Of a stretch of DNA of 64,000 nucleotides, positions 1-8,801 are shown one piece after another. Location of the stretch: positions 1,116,001 through 1,180,000 of the forward strand of contig NZ_CP061298.1 of NCBI RefSeq assembly GCF_018687595.1. The letters are read 5' to 3'. The notes below the pieces were generated by a model. It had not been told where the DNA came from. It worked only from the letters and a program-made list of their open reading frames with translations, and ran no database searches. This DNA is from Polynucleobacter paludilacus. Its GTDB lineage: Bacteria > Pseudomonadota > Gammaproteobacteria > Burkholderiales > Burkholderiaceae. Made by a program: the position numbers and the translations under genes. The stretch's first letter is position 1; every line of letters starts with the position of its first letter.

Positions 1-128
1 TATGCAATAGAAAGACATGCAAAAGTTTTACGGTAAGACTGGGTCTTTAACAGCAAGTAAATTGACCATCCAGCCGCCGTGAATTGGGCAATGAACGCTA
101 ATAGATAGAGTCCAATACCCATCATCAT
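1..128 (-). CDS. Membrane protein, N-terminal fragment cut by window edge
   Basis: An open frame starts at an ATG (126-128) three bases after the stop of the HD-GYP gene and runs off the left edge. Three Met codons stand in tandem here, so the exact start is uncertain. The 42 visible residues start MMMGIGLYLLAFIAQFTAAG and form one hydrophobic helix followed by a basic segment (KTQSYRK), as in the first membrane segment of an inner-membrane protein. The near-contact with the HD-GYP gene suggests co-transcription. Too little is present to name a family. Confidence 0.5.
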   Translation of the reverse strand, partial: MMMGIGLYLLAFIAQFTAAGWSIYLLLKTQSYRKTFACLSIA

Positions 129-131
129 GAT

Positions 132-1352
132 TTATTTACCCTCAAGGATTTTTTGCAAAACTTGCTCACTCTCAAGCGCAAATGCAGCATCAACAATAGA
201 AGCATCTAATTTGCTACCGGCTTCGGCGCGAATCTCCTTCATGGCGGCATCCAAGCCCAATCCTGGGCGATAGGGACGATGTGAGGACATTGCTTCAATG
301 GTGTCTGCCACCGCAAGAATTCTCCCTTCAGGACTAATCTGATCCCCCTTTAAACCCTGTGGGTAGCCACTTCCATCCAATCGTTCATGATGTTGTCGGA
401 CCATGTCTGCAATCGGCCATGGGAAAGGAATATCTTTTAAGATTTGATAACCCGAATCTACATGCCCCTGGACTAATTGCATCTCAATACTGGTTAAGCG
501 GGATGGCTTAGTCAAGATCTCGGAGGGCACTGACATCTTGCCAATATCATGAACCATGGCCGCCATATAAAGAGCCTGTACCCGCTCTTCAGGCCATTGC
601 AATTTACGAGCAATCGCCATTGAAATTTCGGCAACTCTTTTTTGATGGCCCGCAGTGTAGGGGTCTCTCCACTCCATCGTCCTAGACATCGCCTCAATAG
701 TCGCTCGCAGCGATGTTGCAAGGCGCTCTTGAATCAGCTCTTTTTCATGAATCTGATCATCTAATTGATGTTGACGCTCAATCGCCCTGAGACCAAACCC
801 AATTTCCTTTGCCAGACTTTCAAAAAGAATGGCATCAGTGGGAGCAAAAGCACTGGGAATCTTTGAGTAGACCAACAAGACTCCGAACGGATGATCGCCA
901 CCATCGGGAATGGGTGCGCCCATCGCAGAGCGGATGCCAAAATTTTCACTGAGTTTGCGCCAAGCTAAAAAATTGTCATCTGTTTGTGTATCTTCAATAA
1001 TGCAAGACTGTCCAGTTCGAATGACCACCCCCGCAGGACCAAGACCACTTGCCTGTTGATCTGACCAGCTCACTTGAACTTCATTGGTGTAGGCAATAGC
1101 TTCACCAGCACCGCCTAAAAATTTGACTGTCTTGTTTTCATCATCCTCCGCCTTGCCAACCCAAGCCAAGACATACGGTCCTTGCGCCGCAATCGCTGAG
1201 CAAACTTCCTGAATCAATAAATTGGTTGACTCCGCCCTCGCCAAGGCCGCTGCAGCCTCCGCAAAAGCCGATAAAGCCCACCGCTGTTTCTGCAAATCGA
1301 GCATAGGAACACTCGGGGCTGGGCTGGGTGCGATATCTTTTAAATTGCTCAT
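132..1352 (-). CDS. GAF-HD-GYP cyclic-di-GMP phosphodiesterase
   Basis: A predicted soluble 406-residue cytoplasmic regulator. A GAF sensor domain covers about residues 30-195, a short coiled linker about 195-215, and an HD-GYP domain about 215-400. The HD-GYP signature is complete: HDIGK at 268-272 and HHERLDGSGYP at 321-331, with the metal and GYP residues kept, so c-di-GMP hydrolysis to pGpG or GMP is expected. No membrane segment is seen. It is divergent from the alanine-rich gene and the exopolysaccharide operon, and 3 bases upstream of a membrane protein gene. By position it may lower c-di-GMP for the NfrB synthase nearby; that link is inference. The domain call is strong, the ligand of the GAF domain unknown. 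Confidence 0.9.
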   Translation of the reverse strand: MSNLKDIAPSPAPSVPMLDLQKQRWALSAFAEAAAALARAESTNLLIQEVCSAIAAQGPYVLAWVGKAEDDENKTVKFLGGAGEAIAYTNEVQVSWSDQQASGLGPAGVVIRTGQSCIIEDTQTDDNFLAWRKLSENFGIRSAMGAPIPDGGDHPFGVLLVYSKIPSAFAPTDAILFESLAKEIGFGLRAIERQHQLDDQIHEKELIQERLATSLRATIEAMSRTMEWRDPYTAGHQKRVAEISMAIARKLQWPEERVQALYMAAMVHDIGKMSVPSEILTKPSRLTSIEMQLVQGHVDSGYQILKDIPFPWPIADMVRQHHERLDGSGYPQGLKGDQISPEGRILAVADTIEAMSSHRPYRPGLGLDAAMKEIRAEAGSKLDASIVDAAFALESEQVLQKILEGK

Positions 1353-1434
1353 TGCTTCATTATGAATCTAAAAAAGCGCTATTAATATTTATTTAAATTC
1401 AAGGTATATATTTGATCTAGAACGAGTAAATGCC

Positions 1435-1462
1435 TTGTAAGTTCAATTAAAAAGGCTAGATA
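1435..1462 (+). promoter_or_regulatory. Candidate sigma70 promoter for the alanine-rich gene
   Basis: TTGTAA at 1435-1440 and TAGATA at 1457-1462 are separated by 16 bases, with a start expected near 1469, about 23 bases before the ATG at 1492. Both boxes are imperfect. It lies in the divergent region 1353-1491 between the HD-GYP gene and the alanine-rich gene. Confidence 0.35.
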
Positions 1463-1491
1463 CTGAGAGGGTCAATAAATCGAGAATAAAA

Positions 1492-1983
1492 ATGACTAGC
1501 GAAATTGAAAAAATTTATGCCAAATTACTTAGCCTAGAAGCTGAGGTAAGCAATCTACGTCAGGGGTATATTGTTGTGAATCAACGTTATACAGAGGCTG
1601 TTGGCGCACTAAAAACCCTCACTAACAGCGCCTTAGAGGCTGCCAAGCGCGCTGCCATTGCTGCTGAAAAGGCTTTAATCGCCGCGAAAAAATCATCGGA
1701 TGCTGCCAATCTAGCCGCTTCAAAGCAAGTGATTGACGCTGCTGAGGCAGCCGCAGATGCAGCGGCGGCATCAGCTCAGGCAGCGATTGAAGCAGCGGCA
1801 GCGGCAGCAGCGGCAGCAGCGGCAGCAGCTGCCGCAGTCGCTCATCAAGCAGAAGAATCATCGATCCGAGCTTCTGCTGAAGCTGCAGAGGCTACCAAGA
1901 GGGCTGCAGAGGCTGCAGCCGAGGCGGTCAGAATTTCCAACACGACTTTTGAAAGTATTCGTTCAGCCCGCAACAAAATTTAA
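1492..1983 (+). CDS. Alanine-rich coiled-coil protein of unknown function
   Basis: 163 residues with no signal peptide and no membrane segment. Residues 1-25 look like a short coiled coil with leucine heptads (LLSLEAEVSNLRQ). The rest is a long helical tract built almost only of Ala, Glu, Lys, Asp and Ser, including 15 consecutive Ala codons. I do not recognise a family; it resembles low-complexity helical proteins of the phasin or histone H1-like kind only in composition. It lies 128 bases upstream of wecB on the same strand, so it may belong to the exopolysaccharide locus. The codon-level repeat makes length variation between strains plausible. That it is a real gene rests on its upstream position, ATG start and codon structure. 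Confidence 0.65.
   Translation: MTSEIEKIYAKLLSLEAEVSNLRQGYIVVNQRYTEAVGALKTLTNSALEAAKRAAIAAEKALIAAKKSSDAANLAASKQVIDAAEAAADAAAASAQAAIEAAAAAAAAAAAAAAAVAHQAEESSIRASAEAAEATKRAAEAAAEAVRISNTTFESIRSARNKI
1792..1836 (+). repeat. GCA/GCG alanine-codon microsatellite
   Basis: Fifteen consecutive alanine codons, mostly alternating GCA and GCG in a GCAGCGGCA pattern, inside the alanine-rich gene. In-frame slippage would change the length of the poly-Ala helix without breaking the frame. Confidence 0.75.
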
Positions 1984-2055
1984 ATTAAGCACCAATGGTT
2001 AACTATATAATGCTTTAAGTCTTTGTTCTATATGGTTTATTTTGATTAATTACGA

Positions 2056-2088
2056 AAGGGTATCACGGGCTAATACCGTAATGCCCTT
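2056..2088 (+). promoter_or_regulatory. Two-tier hairpin in the wecB 5' leader
   Basis: AAGGGTAT (2056-2063) pairs with ATGCCCTT (2081-2088) with one G-U pair, and inside it ACGG (2065-2068) pairs with CCGT (2076-2079) around a 7-base loop. A TATAAT box sits at 2006-2011 without a good -35, so a leader of about 95 bases is possible. wecB itself has no clear Shine-Dalgarno before its ATG at 2112. The hairpin could be an RNA control element or a protein-binding operator; it lacks a T-run and is not a terminator. Confidence 0.4.
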
Positions 2089-2111
2089 AGTCCAATACCT
2101 TTTGCCACAAT

Positions 2112-3215
2112 ATGCCGAAGATTCTCATTGTTTGTGGCACCCGCCCTGAAATTATTAAATTAGCTCCGGTCTACCATTGCTTAAAAAAAAAGTCTTGGGC
2201 TGATGTCCTTTGGTTGCATACAGGACAACATGACGAGATGTCAAAAAAGATCTTGGCTTGCTTCGACATTAACCCTGACATCACTTTGGTTCGAGAGGGA
2301 GAAAACCTTTCTGATTTCACGATTGGTCTGCGCAGACAACTCGACAAAGCACTTCAAGAATTGCATTGCGATATGGTGATCGTACAAGGCGATACCGAGA
2401 GCGCATTCGTTGGGGCACTTGCCGCTTTCTATCAAAGAATTCCAGTGGCCCACGTTGAGGCAGGTCTGCGGACCTATAACCTCGACCGCCCCTTCCCCGA
2501 AGAGGGCTTGCGCCAGATGATCACCAGAATTACCACCTTGAACTTTGCCCCCACCCCGGGAGCAGAAGCAGCACTTCTTCGGGAAGATATTAAGCCCTCT
2601 GCCATATTTTTGACTGGCAATACGGTGATCGATGCGCAACATTGGATTATCGAGCACCATCATATTCGAGCCCAGACACTAGAGCAGAAACAAATATTAA
2701 TCACGATGCATCGTCGTGAAAATTGGGGCGATGAAATTGAGCAAGCCTGTCGTGCGATTGCCCATTTAGCCCGGCAGCATTCTGAAATGCAATTCCTATT
2801 TCCGGTCCATCTCAATCCCTTGGTCAAAGACCAGGTCTACCCCATACTCGGAGAGTTGGCCAATGTGCGCCTAGTTGCCCCTTTGGATTATTTGGAGATG
2901 CAACAAGCGATTGTAAATTCTTGGCTCATTCTGACTGACTCTGGTGGTATTCAAGAGGAAGCCCCCACCTTTGGCGTCCCCGTGCTAGTTCTGAGAAAAG
3001 AGACTGAGCGACCAGAGGCAATTCATGCTGGCTGTGCCAAAATTATTGGCACTAATCAATCGAACATCATCACTGAAGTCGAGATGCTGTGGAATAACAC
3101 TGATTTGTATAGCTCAATGCAAGCTAAGCAAAATCCTTTTGGCGATGGTAAGGCGAGTGAACGAATTGCAGACACGATTCGTCAACACGTATCTCAAAAC
3201 CGATCTGTAAGCTAG
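2112..3215 (+). CDS. wecB: UDP-N-acetylglucosamine 2-epimerase (non-hydrolysing)
   Basis: A 367-residue cytoplasmic epimerase that interconverts UDP-GlcNAc and UDP-ManNAc. It starts with the family motif GTRPEIIKLAP near residue 9, and has HRRENWG in the middle and DSGGIQEEAP near residue 277, which bind the uridine diphosphate and active-site groups. Length matches E. coli WecB (376). Its stop lies 2 bases before the nfrB TTG start, so the two are co-transcribed. In E. coli, WecB is required for NfrA/NfrB exopolysaccharide, presumably by providing UDP-ManNAc; here the gene is physically inside the synthase operon, which strengthens that role. No Shine-Dalgarno is obvious. Function is nearly certain, the pathway assignment is by context. 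Confidence 0.93.
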   Translation: MPKILIVCGTRPEIIKLAPVYHCLKKKSWADVLWLHTGQHDEMSKKILACFDINPDITLVREGENLSDFTIGLRRQLDKALQELHCDMVIVQGDTESAFVGALAAFYQRIPVAHVEAGLRTYNLDRPFPEEGLRQMITRITTLNFAPTPGAEAALLREDIKPSAIFLTGNTVIDAQHWIIEHHHIRAQTLEQKQILITMHRRENWGDEIEQACRAIAHLARQHSEMQFLFPVHLNPLVKDQVYPILGELANVRLVAPLDYLEMQQAIVNSWLILTDSGGIQEEAPTFGVPVLVLRKETERPEAIHAGCAKIIGTNQSNIITEVEMLWNNTDLYSSMQAKQNPFGDGKASERIADTIRQHVSQNRSVS

Positions 3216-3217
3216 CA

Positions 3218-5437
3218 TTGATTTCTGATATTCAAATTTGGCTGGTCGATCTTGTATCGATCTATCTGTATAGCTTGAAGTATCTTGCTATGGTCATAGC
3301 CATCATCATTTTTTTTAGCAGTATCGATGATGTATTAATTGATATCACTTATTGGATCAGGCGAGTTTGGCGCTCACAAACCATTTATAAGAAAAATGAG
3401 CATCTTCAGTACACCGCTCTCAATGAGATCCCTGAAAAACCCCTAGCCATCATGGTTCCCGCCTGGAACGAAACTGGCGTGATTGGCAAGATGGCCGAGT
3501 TAGCCGCCACCACCATGGAGTATGAGAACTATCACGTCTTTGTTGGTACCTATCCCAACGATCCCGATACCCAGAAGGATGTGGATCGCGCCTGCGCTAT
3601 CTTTCCCAATGTGCATAAAGTGATTTGTGCACGACCAGGCCCAACCAGCAAGGCAGATTGTCTTAATAACGTCTTAGATGCCATCTTGCAATTTGAGCGT
3701 CAAACCAACCTCGAATTTTCTGGATTTATTCTGCATGACGCAGAAGATGTCATTTCTAGTATGGAGCTCAAGCTCTTTAATTACCTAGTTAATAAGAATG
3801 ATTTGATTCAGGTTCCCGTTTATCCATTTGAGCGTAAGTGGAATAACTTCACCAGTATGCACTATTTAGACGAGTTTACAGAGCTACATGGCAAAGACAT
3901 TCCGATTCGTGAAGCAGTGGCTGGACAAGTACCGAGTGCGGGGGTTGGAACCTGCTTTAGTCGACGTGCAGTTCTAGCCTTACTGGCTGATGGCGATGGC
4001 ATTGCCTTTGATGTCAAGAGTCTGACAGAGGACTATGACATTGGTATTCGCCTAAAGGAAAAAGGACTTAAAGAAATCTTCGTACGCTTTCCCGTCCTCA
4101 AGCCAGAAGAACTGGAAAGTGAAACATCCAAACCATTCGGACAAGACATTCTGGATGCCAATGTGATTTGTGTCCGAGAATATTTTCCAGATACGATCGA
4201 AACGGCTGTGAGACAAAAAGCTCGCTGGATTACCGGCATTGTTTACCAAGGCTACAAAACGCATGGCTGGACCAAGAATTGGTTGCTGAACTATTTTTTG
4301 TGGCGCGATCGCAAGGGTGCAGTTACCAACTTCATTAGCTTTGCCGCAACATTGATTTTGATTCAACTTACGCTTCTGTGGCTCTACCAGCACCTATGGC
4401 CAGATGCATATCACTTCCTATCCATCTTCTCGGATGACAAGTGGTTTGTTGCTGTTTTGATGATTAATCTCTATCTCATGATAAATCGCATGCTGCAGCG
4501 AATTTATTTTGTCTCCAGCTATTACGGCTTAAGAGAAGGCCTGATGTCTATTCCTCGTCTATTTTGGGGAAACTACATCAACTTTGTTGCCAATTGGCGC
4601 GCGCTCAGAGCCATTATCAAACAAGGGGACCCCCATCGAGTAGCGTGGGATAAAACCATGCATGACTTCCCGTCACTCGGACAAGAGAATCACGAGCGCC
4701 AGATGTTAGGTCAAATATTGGTTGAGCAAGGCGCAATTAGTGAAGAGGAGCTTAGTGCCGCGCTACTGAAGAAAACTAGGGGCCTCAAGATTGGTAACTG
4801 GTTGATTCATATCGGCAAGATTAATTCGGAAGAACTGGTTAAAGCCCTATCCACTCAATCAGGTGTGAGCTCTGAATCGGTCGATGCTTATGCTATTCCT
4901 CAAAATATCATCAAGCTACTACCCCCAGCACTCGCACTTCACTATGCAGCTTTACCAATTCGCAAAGAAGGTAGCAAACTAGTATTGGCCTCGGAGTCCA
5001 ATATCGATCCCGTCTCTTTAGCTGCGATCGCTCGCAAGCTCAAGATGCCAGTTAAAAACATACTCGCAAGACATGGTGAAATTACTGTCGGCCTCAGGCA
5101 CTGGTATGCGAATATCAAAACAGAGGACCCCAAGCAACTTCTCGAGAATGCCGTTAGTGCCGGAAAGATTGCCAGGGGCCAAGCAGAGAAAATTTGGGAT
5201 TATTTTGTCCCGCGCCAATTTTTGTTTGCTGAAATCTTAATGTCTCTTGGGCGCATTGATAGAGCTTCATTAAATGCCCTACTTCTTCAACATGAGAATA
5301 GTGAGGAAAACTTAAGTCAGTTCTTGGTTGGGAACCATATTATTTCCGATGAGACCCTAAAAGAAGCCTTGGATCTCCAAAAGGAGTTGCAGCCTAATAT
5401 CAAGGATTTGATTGAAAAAGAAGCCGAAGCCAGATGA
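3218..5437 (+). CDS. nfrB: NfrB-like exopolysaccharide synthase: GT2 plus C-terminal MshEN c-di-GMP sensor
   Basis: 739 residues starting at TTG 2 bases after wecB. One membrane segment lies near 20-42. A GT2 catalytic domain follows (about 75-340) with DAED (174-177), TED (270-272) and QKARW (333-337), the D..D..QxxRW set of processive synthases. Membrane helices lie near 368-395 and 409-425. Residues about 490-632 form a T2SSE_N/MshEN domain: LGQILVEQGAISEEELSAAL is repeated as IGNWLIHIGKINSEELVKAL, then the usual LP..LA...LP segment. A second degenerate MshEN-like pair spans about 665-725. E. coli NfrB is a c-di-GMP-activated synthase with an MshEN domain and, with NfrA, the phage N4 receptor system. 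The substrate is probably UDP-ManNAc given wecB. It overlaps nfrA by 4 bases. Confidence 0.88.
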   Translation: MISDIQIWLVDLVSIYLYSLKYLAMVIAIIIFFSSIDDVLIDITYWIRRVWRSQTIYKKNEHLQYTALNEIPEKPLAIMVPAWNETGVIGKMAELAATTMEYENYHVFVGTYPNDPDTQKDVDRACAIFPNVHKVICARPGPTSKADCLNNVLDAILQFERQTNLEFSGFILHDAEDVISSMELKLFNYLVNKNDLIQVPVYPFERKWNNFTSMHYLDEFTELHGKDIPIREAVAGQVPSAGVGTCFSRRAVLALLADGDGIAFDVKSLTEDYDIGIRLKEKGLKEIFVRFPVLKPEELESETSKPFGQDILDANVICVREYFPDTIETAVRQKARWITGIVYQGYKTHGWTKNWLLNYFLWRDRKGAVTNFISFAATLILIQLTLLWLYQHLWPDAYHFLSIFSDDKWFVAVLMINLYLMINRMLQRIYFVSSYYGLREGLMSIPRLFWGNYINFVANWRALRAIIKQGDPHRVAWDKTMHDFPSLGQENHERQMLGQILVEQGAISEEELSAALLKKTRGLKIGNWLIHIGKINSEELVKALSTQSGVSSESVDAYAIPQNIIKLLPPALALHYAALPIRKEGSKLVLASESNIDPVSLAAIARKLKMPVKNILARHGEITVGLRHWYANIKTEDPKQLLENAVSAGKIARGQAEKIWDYFVPRQFLFAEILMSLGRIDRASLNALLLQHENSEENLSQFLVGNHIISDETLKEALDLQKELQPNIKDLIEKEAEAR

Positions 5438-7902
5438 AACTCAATCTCAAAGCCCTTGTTCTTCTCCCTCTCATCGCCTTGCCAAGCGTTTTTCAAATGG
5501 CGAGCGCAGAGAATGCCCCAGAACAGCCGCGCTCTTTTCAAGAATTCTTAACGTACCCGCATGTGGAAAAAGGCTTATCCGCTATTACGAATCATGATTA
5601 CGGTAGAGCAGTCACAGAATTCAAGCAAGCTAGGTCTTGGTCAACCGAGAGCCCTGAGACTGCACTGTATTTGGCAAATGCCTACTACCTTGATGGCCAG
5701 TATCAAAATGCTGTCGAAGTTCTCGAGGCGCAATTGGTTTACACCCCCAAAAATGCCGCCATCGCAAGCGCGCTCGGAAATAATCGCAAAGCCTACGATC
5801 TCCAACTGCTCGAAAAAGGTCGCGAACTAGAAAACAATATTTCCGAACTTCAGGCATATCTCACTGATACCAAGCCTTATTTCTACGATGCTTACGACGA
5901 ACATGGCTGGGTTGATTTATTAGCCAAAGCCTTCTCTAGAGAGCCTGAGCGCATATTGAGTTTTACCCCACACTTTGCCTCCAATCAAGCATATCAAGAC
6001 CAGATCGTATTGGAAGCTGCTATCGCCTCTGGAAATAAGATCTTTGCCTCCGCTTACATCAAAGAGCTGACTTCAAAACTGAATCAAGATCCTCAGCTTG
6101 TTGAATTTCTGAGTTATCAGCTCTTGAAGGATGGTGGAACCGGGCAAGCTATTCAAATTTTGATGCAGGCTTATCCTTTTACTGATGCTAGTCCACCGCT
6201 ACAAAAGAAGTTGGTTCTCCGTTTAGCAACTCTGATTGAACAAAACCCCAAACTGGTGAGCGCCACCGAGCTAAGTTTTCTGGCCAAGCCGATGCATTCC
6301 TCTGACCTCAGAGGCATACAAGCTAATTTATTTGCAGCACTCAAAAACTGTAGCGTAGTCCGATCTCTCTTGAGCGATTTTTCAATTCCCCATAGCGAAA
6401 CCGAATGGCGCCTGCTTGGACAATGCTATCAAGTTGACCAGCCAGGATTGGCTGAATATGCTTACCAAAAAGCAATGGCAATGAACCCCAACATCGTCAA
6501 TACTCGCGCTTATGCCTATCAAGCATTTACGGTTAAAAATTATCCTCAATCGCTTTCAGCATGGCGCTCAATGGATATCCAGGAAATGTCCAATCGAGAT
6601 CTTGAAAGTGCGGCCCTCACTGCAATCAGCGCACAAGAACCGCAATATGCTTCAGGTTGGCTTGCTCAACTCGATCAACGCAATACCCCAAAAGATGCGC
6701 TCTACTGGTGGCTCGAGGCGCAACTTGTACTCAAAGAGCAACCCAGCATTGCGGCTGATGATCTGAAAAAAGCGATTGCACTTGCTCCTACGGTAGCTTA
6801 TTACACTCAACTCGCCTCAATCCAACAAGAATTAAATCAAACTGCTGAAGCCACCAGCTCTTTGGAGGCTGCCCTCAAGCTTGATCCTAGTAATACCAAC
6901 ACCCAAGCGTCTTTAGGCTATGCCTATTATCAAAATGGACAAATGACTCAGGCGCGCGCGCTCTTACTATCGGCAAATCAAGCTCAGCCTGACGACTCTC
7001 AAACTATTAAGCAACTCGCTTATACCGATCAAAAGCTAGGCCTCAATGAAGAAGCGCTCAAGTACACCAAACTCGCGATTGATGATTACCATCTCCAAGC
7101 ACCAGTCGATTTAACTGCTGACAACCAAAATCAGCTATTTGGCTTACAGCGAATGCATGAAGACCTGACTCGCCGCTGGACATTCTCAGTGGATGCTACA
7201 GGCGGAAATCAAGTGACTACAGTTCCGAGCTCTGGTCAGCCAGGCCTCACGTCTCGGAGCTACTCACAAGCTGAGGCTGCCTATCGCCTAGGGGATCCTG
7301 CGATTGATGACGGCAAAACCATCTCGGCATATTCCAGGGTATTTGCAGGAAGTGGAACCTTAGATACTGCGCTTCCCCTATATGCACCAATGGCTGCTGG
7401 AGGGTTAAGATGGAAACCGATCGGTAGTCAAAACATCAATCTTGCTGTTGAAGAGCAAACTCCGCTAGATCACGTAGCAGGCAATCAAACTCAGGCCATG
7501 CTGAGAGCGAGCGCCTCATTCTTGAATAGTGGTAACTATAGTGATGATTGGCATCCAACTGGACCAGGCTGGATTGCTCAAAACCTCTATCTCGATGCAG
7601 CTCACTATATGACCAGCGGCCTTACATCTCTCACCTCAGATTACCGAATTAGCTATCACGACAAAATTGAAATAGGGCAAACGATTGAGCCTTATACCCA
7701 CCTACAATTAAACACACTCAATAATCAAGTGAATCATGATTTACGGGCTGGTCTAGGCGTGCGCTGGAACTGCTGGAGCGGCAATACTCAGTACAACGCC
7801 TATCCCAGCAAGGTTTATATTGGACTTGAGGCTCAGCATGCTTTCACCACCTACTTAAATGAAAAGAATGTGATCTTTTTATCTCTAGGGGGTAGATGGT
7901 GA
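5434..7902 (+). CDS. nfrA: NfrA-like outer-membrane TPR protein of the exopolysaccharide system
   Basis: 822 residues with a Sec signal peptide (hydrophobic 8-20, MASA cleavage near residue 25). About 30-560 is a solenoid of tetratricopeptide-like repeats (for example near 455-530, with alanine and tyrosine spacing typical of TPR). The last 250 residues are rich in Tyr, Gly and alternating polar/apolar strands and end in a strand with terminal Trp, as in an outer-membrane beta-barrel; this matches the NfrA C-terminal domain. The ATG overlaps the nfrB stop (ATGA). In E. coli, NfrA is the outer-membrane phage N4 receptor protein and works with the NfrB polysaccharide synthase; export of the polymer by NfrA is the likely role here. 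Assignment is by architecture and gene order. Confidence 0.8.
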   Translation: MKLNLKALVLLPLIALPSVFQMASAENAPEQPRSFQEFLTYPHVEKGLSAITNHDYGRAVTEFKQARSWSTESPETALYLANAYYLDGQYQNAVEVLEAQLVYTPKNAAIASALGNNRKAYDLQLLEKGRELENNISELQAYLTDTKPYFYDAYDEHGWVDLLAKAFSREPERILSFTPHFASNQAYQDQIVLEAAIASGNKIFASAYIKELTSKLNQDPQLVEFLSYQLLKDGGTGQAIQILMQAYPFTDASPPLQKKLVLRLATLIEQNPKLVSATELSFLAKPMHSSDLRGIQANLFAALKNCSVVRSLLSDFSIPHSETEWRLLGQCYQVDQPGLAEYAYQKAMAMNPNIVNTRAYAYQAFTVKNYPQSLSAWRSMDIQEMSNRDLESAALTAISAQEPQYASGWLAQLDQRNTPKDALYWWLEAQLVLKEQPSIAADDLKKAIALAPTVAYYTQLASIQQELNQTAEATSSLEAALKLDPSNTNTQASLGYAYYQNGQMTQARALLLSANQAQPDDSQTIKQLAYTDQKLGLNEEALKYTKLAIDDYHLQAPVDLTADNQNQLFGLQRMHEDLTRRWTFSVDATGGNQVTTVPSSGQPGLTSRSYSQAEAAYRLGDPAIDDGKTISAYSRVFAGSGTLDTALPLYAPMAAGGLRWKPIGSQNINLAVEEQTPLDHVAGNQTQAMLRASASFLNSGNYSDDWHPTGPGWIAQNLYLDAAHYMTSGLTSLTSDYRISYHDKIEIGQTIEPYTHLQLNTLNNQVNHDLRAGLGVRWNCWSGNTQYNAYPSKVYIGLEAQHAFTTYLNEKNVIFLSLGGRW

Positions 7903-8801
7903 AAAAGTTCAGTGCTCAAATCCTATTACTATTTGCCCTCCTCTTACCACTCAGCACGATGGCTGTTACAGCCATTTTTTACCAGCCCCAAGAGTCTGAT
8001 AAACAGATTCCCTCTCAAGAATGGCGGAGTATCTTTCATCATTTAAAGAAAAAGGGATTCGATACTTTAGTCATCCAATGGACGCAATACGGAGACTTTC
8101 TCAAAAGTGCAAAAAATCAAGCTTGGCTCAAAGAGCGCGTAGATCAGGCAACTGGAGAAAAATTACAGTTGATTATTGGCCTCTCTAGTGATCCAGAAAT
8201 GTTTAATCGCTTAAAAGAGCCTTCTGCTGAGAGTAAAGACTATTTAACGAAGCTTACTAGAGTCGATCTACTCCTAGTAGATTATTGGAAGAAGAATATC
8301 CCACAGGACAAGATAGCAGGCTGGTATCTTCCGCTAGAAATTGATGACCGCGCTTGGCGCGACCCAAAGGCATTTGACATTCTCAGGAAACATCTTAGAG
8401 ATGAGAGTCAAAAAATTCGGATGCAATCAGAAAAGCCGATTTATATTTCGAGCTTTTTTACTGGGAATATGTCGCCCGATGACTACAGCAAGATGATTGC
8501 AAGCCTACATGAAGTCACTGGTCTCCATATATGGATTCAAGACGGCGCCGGTACTGGCAAGCTGAATCCATCTGAGAGGGCTTTATATTTGGTGCCGCTC
8601 ACAAAATGCAGCGCACCAATAGCTTCAGGATTAATCTTCGAGGCCTTTAAGCAAACCCAACATGACCAAACCTTTGCGGCTGAGTCTCTGCCACCACAAT
8701 TACTAGCGCAAAGATTAAAGCTCAGAGCGCCTTGCCAGCTTGATAGTGTTTTCTTTGAATTGCGCTATCTATTCAAGGACAGCTTTAAAGCGAAGACTTG
8801 A
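7896..8801 (+). CDS. Secreted YbcH/DUF4434-like protein of the nfr operon
   Basis: 301 residues with a signal peptide (residues 1-23, ending TMA). The mature part starts TAIFYQPQESD and continues with FDTLVIQWTQYG, features of DUF4434 proteins, which are TIM-barrel-like and resemble glycoside hydrolase folds. YLPLEIDD near residue 145 may supply acidic catalytic residues. It overlaps the end of nfrA by 7 bases. E. coli has ybcH directly after nfrA, so position and fold agree. A periplasmic glycan-processing enzyme acting on the NfrB product is a reasonable guess, but no activity can be read off the sequence. Its 3' end overlaps the convergent cyclase gene by 17 bases. Confidence 0.68.
   Translation: MVKKFSAQILLLFALLLPLSTMAVTAIFYQPQESDKQIPSQEWRSIFHHLKKKGFDTLVIQWTQYGDFLKSAKNQAWLKERVDQATGEKLQLIIGLSSDPEMFNRLKEPSAESKDYLTKLTRVDLLLVDYWKKNIPQDKIAGWYLPLEIDDRAWRDPKAFDILRKHLRDESQKIRMQSEKPIYISSFFTGNMSPDDYSKMIASLHEVTGLHIWIQDGAGTGKLNPSERALYLVPLTKCSAPIASGLIFEAFKQTQHDQTFAAESLPPQLLAQRLKLRAPCQLDSVFFELRYLFKDSFKAKT

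Noticed and set aside
1733-2002. Alternative frame of Gln/Arg-rich protein over the alanine repeat
   Set aside because: It is the +1 shadow of the GCA/GCG repeat and lacks a start signal; the Ala frame begins with an ATG after a promoter-like site.
2041-2100. c-di-GMP riboswitch in the wecB leader
   Set aside because: The conserved GEMM core and tetraloop receptor bases I remember are not visible; only a simple nested hairpin is seen.
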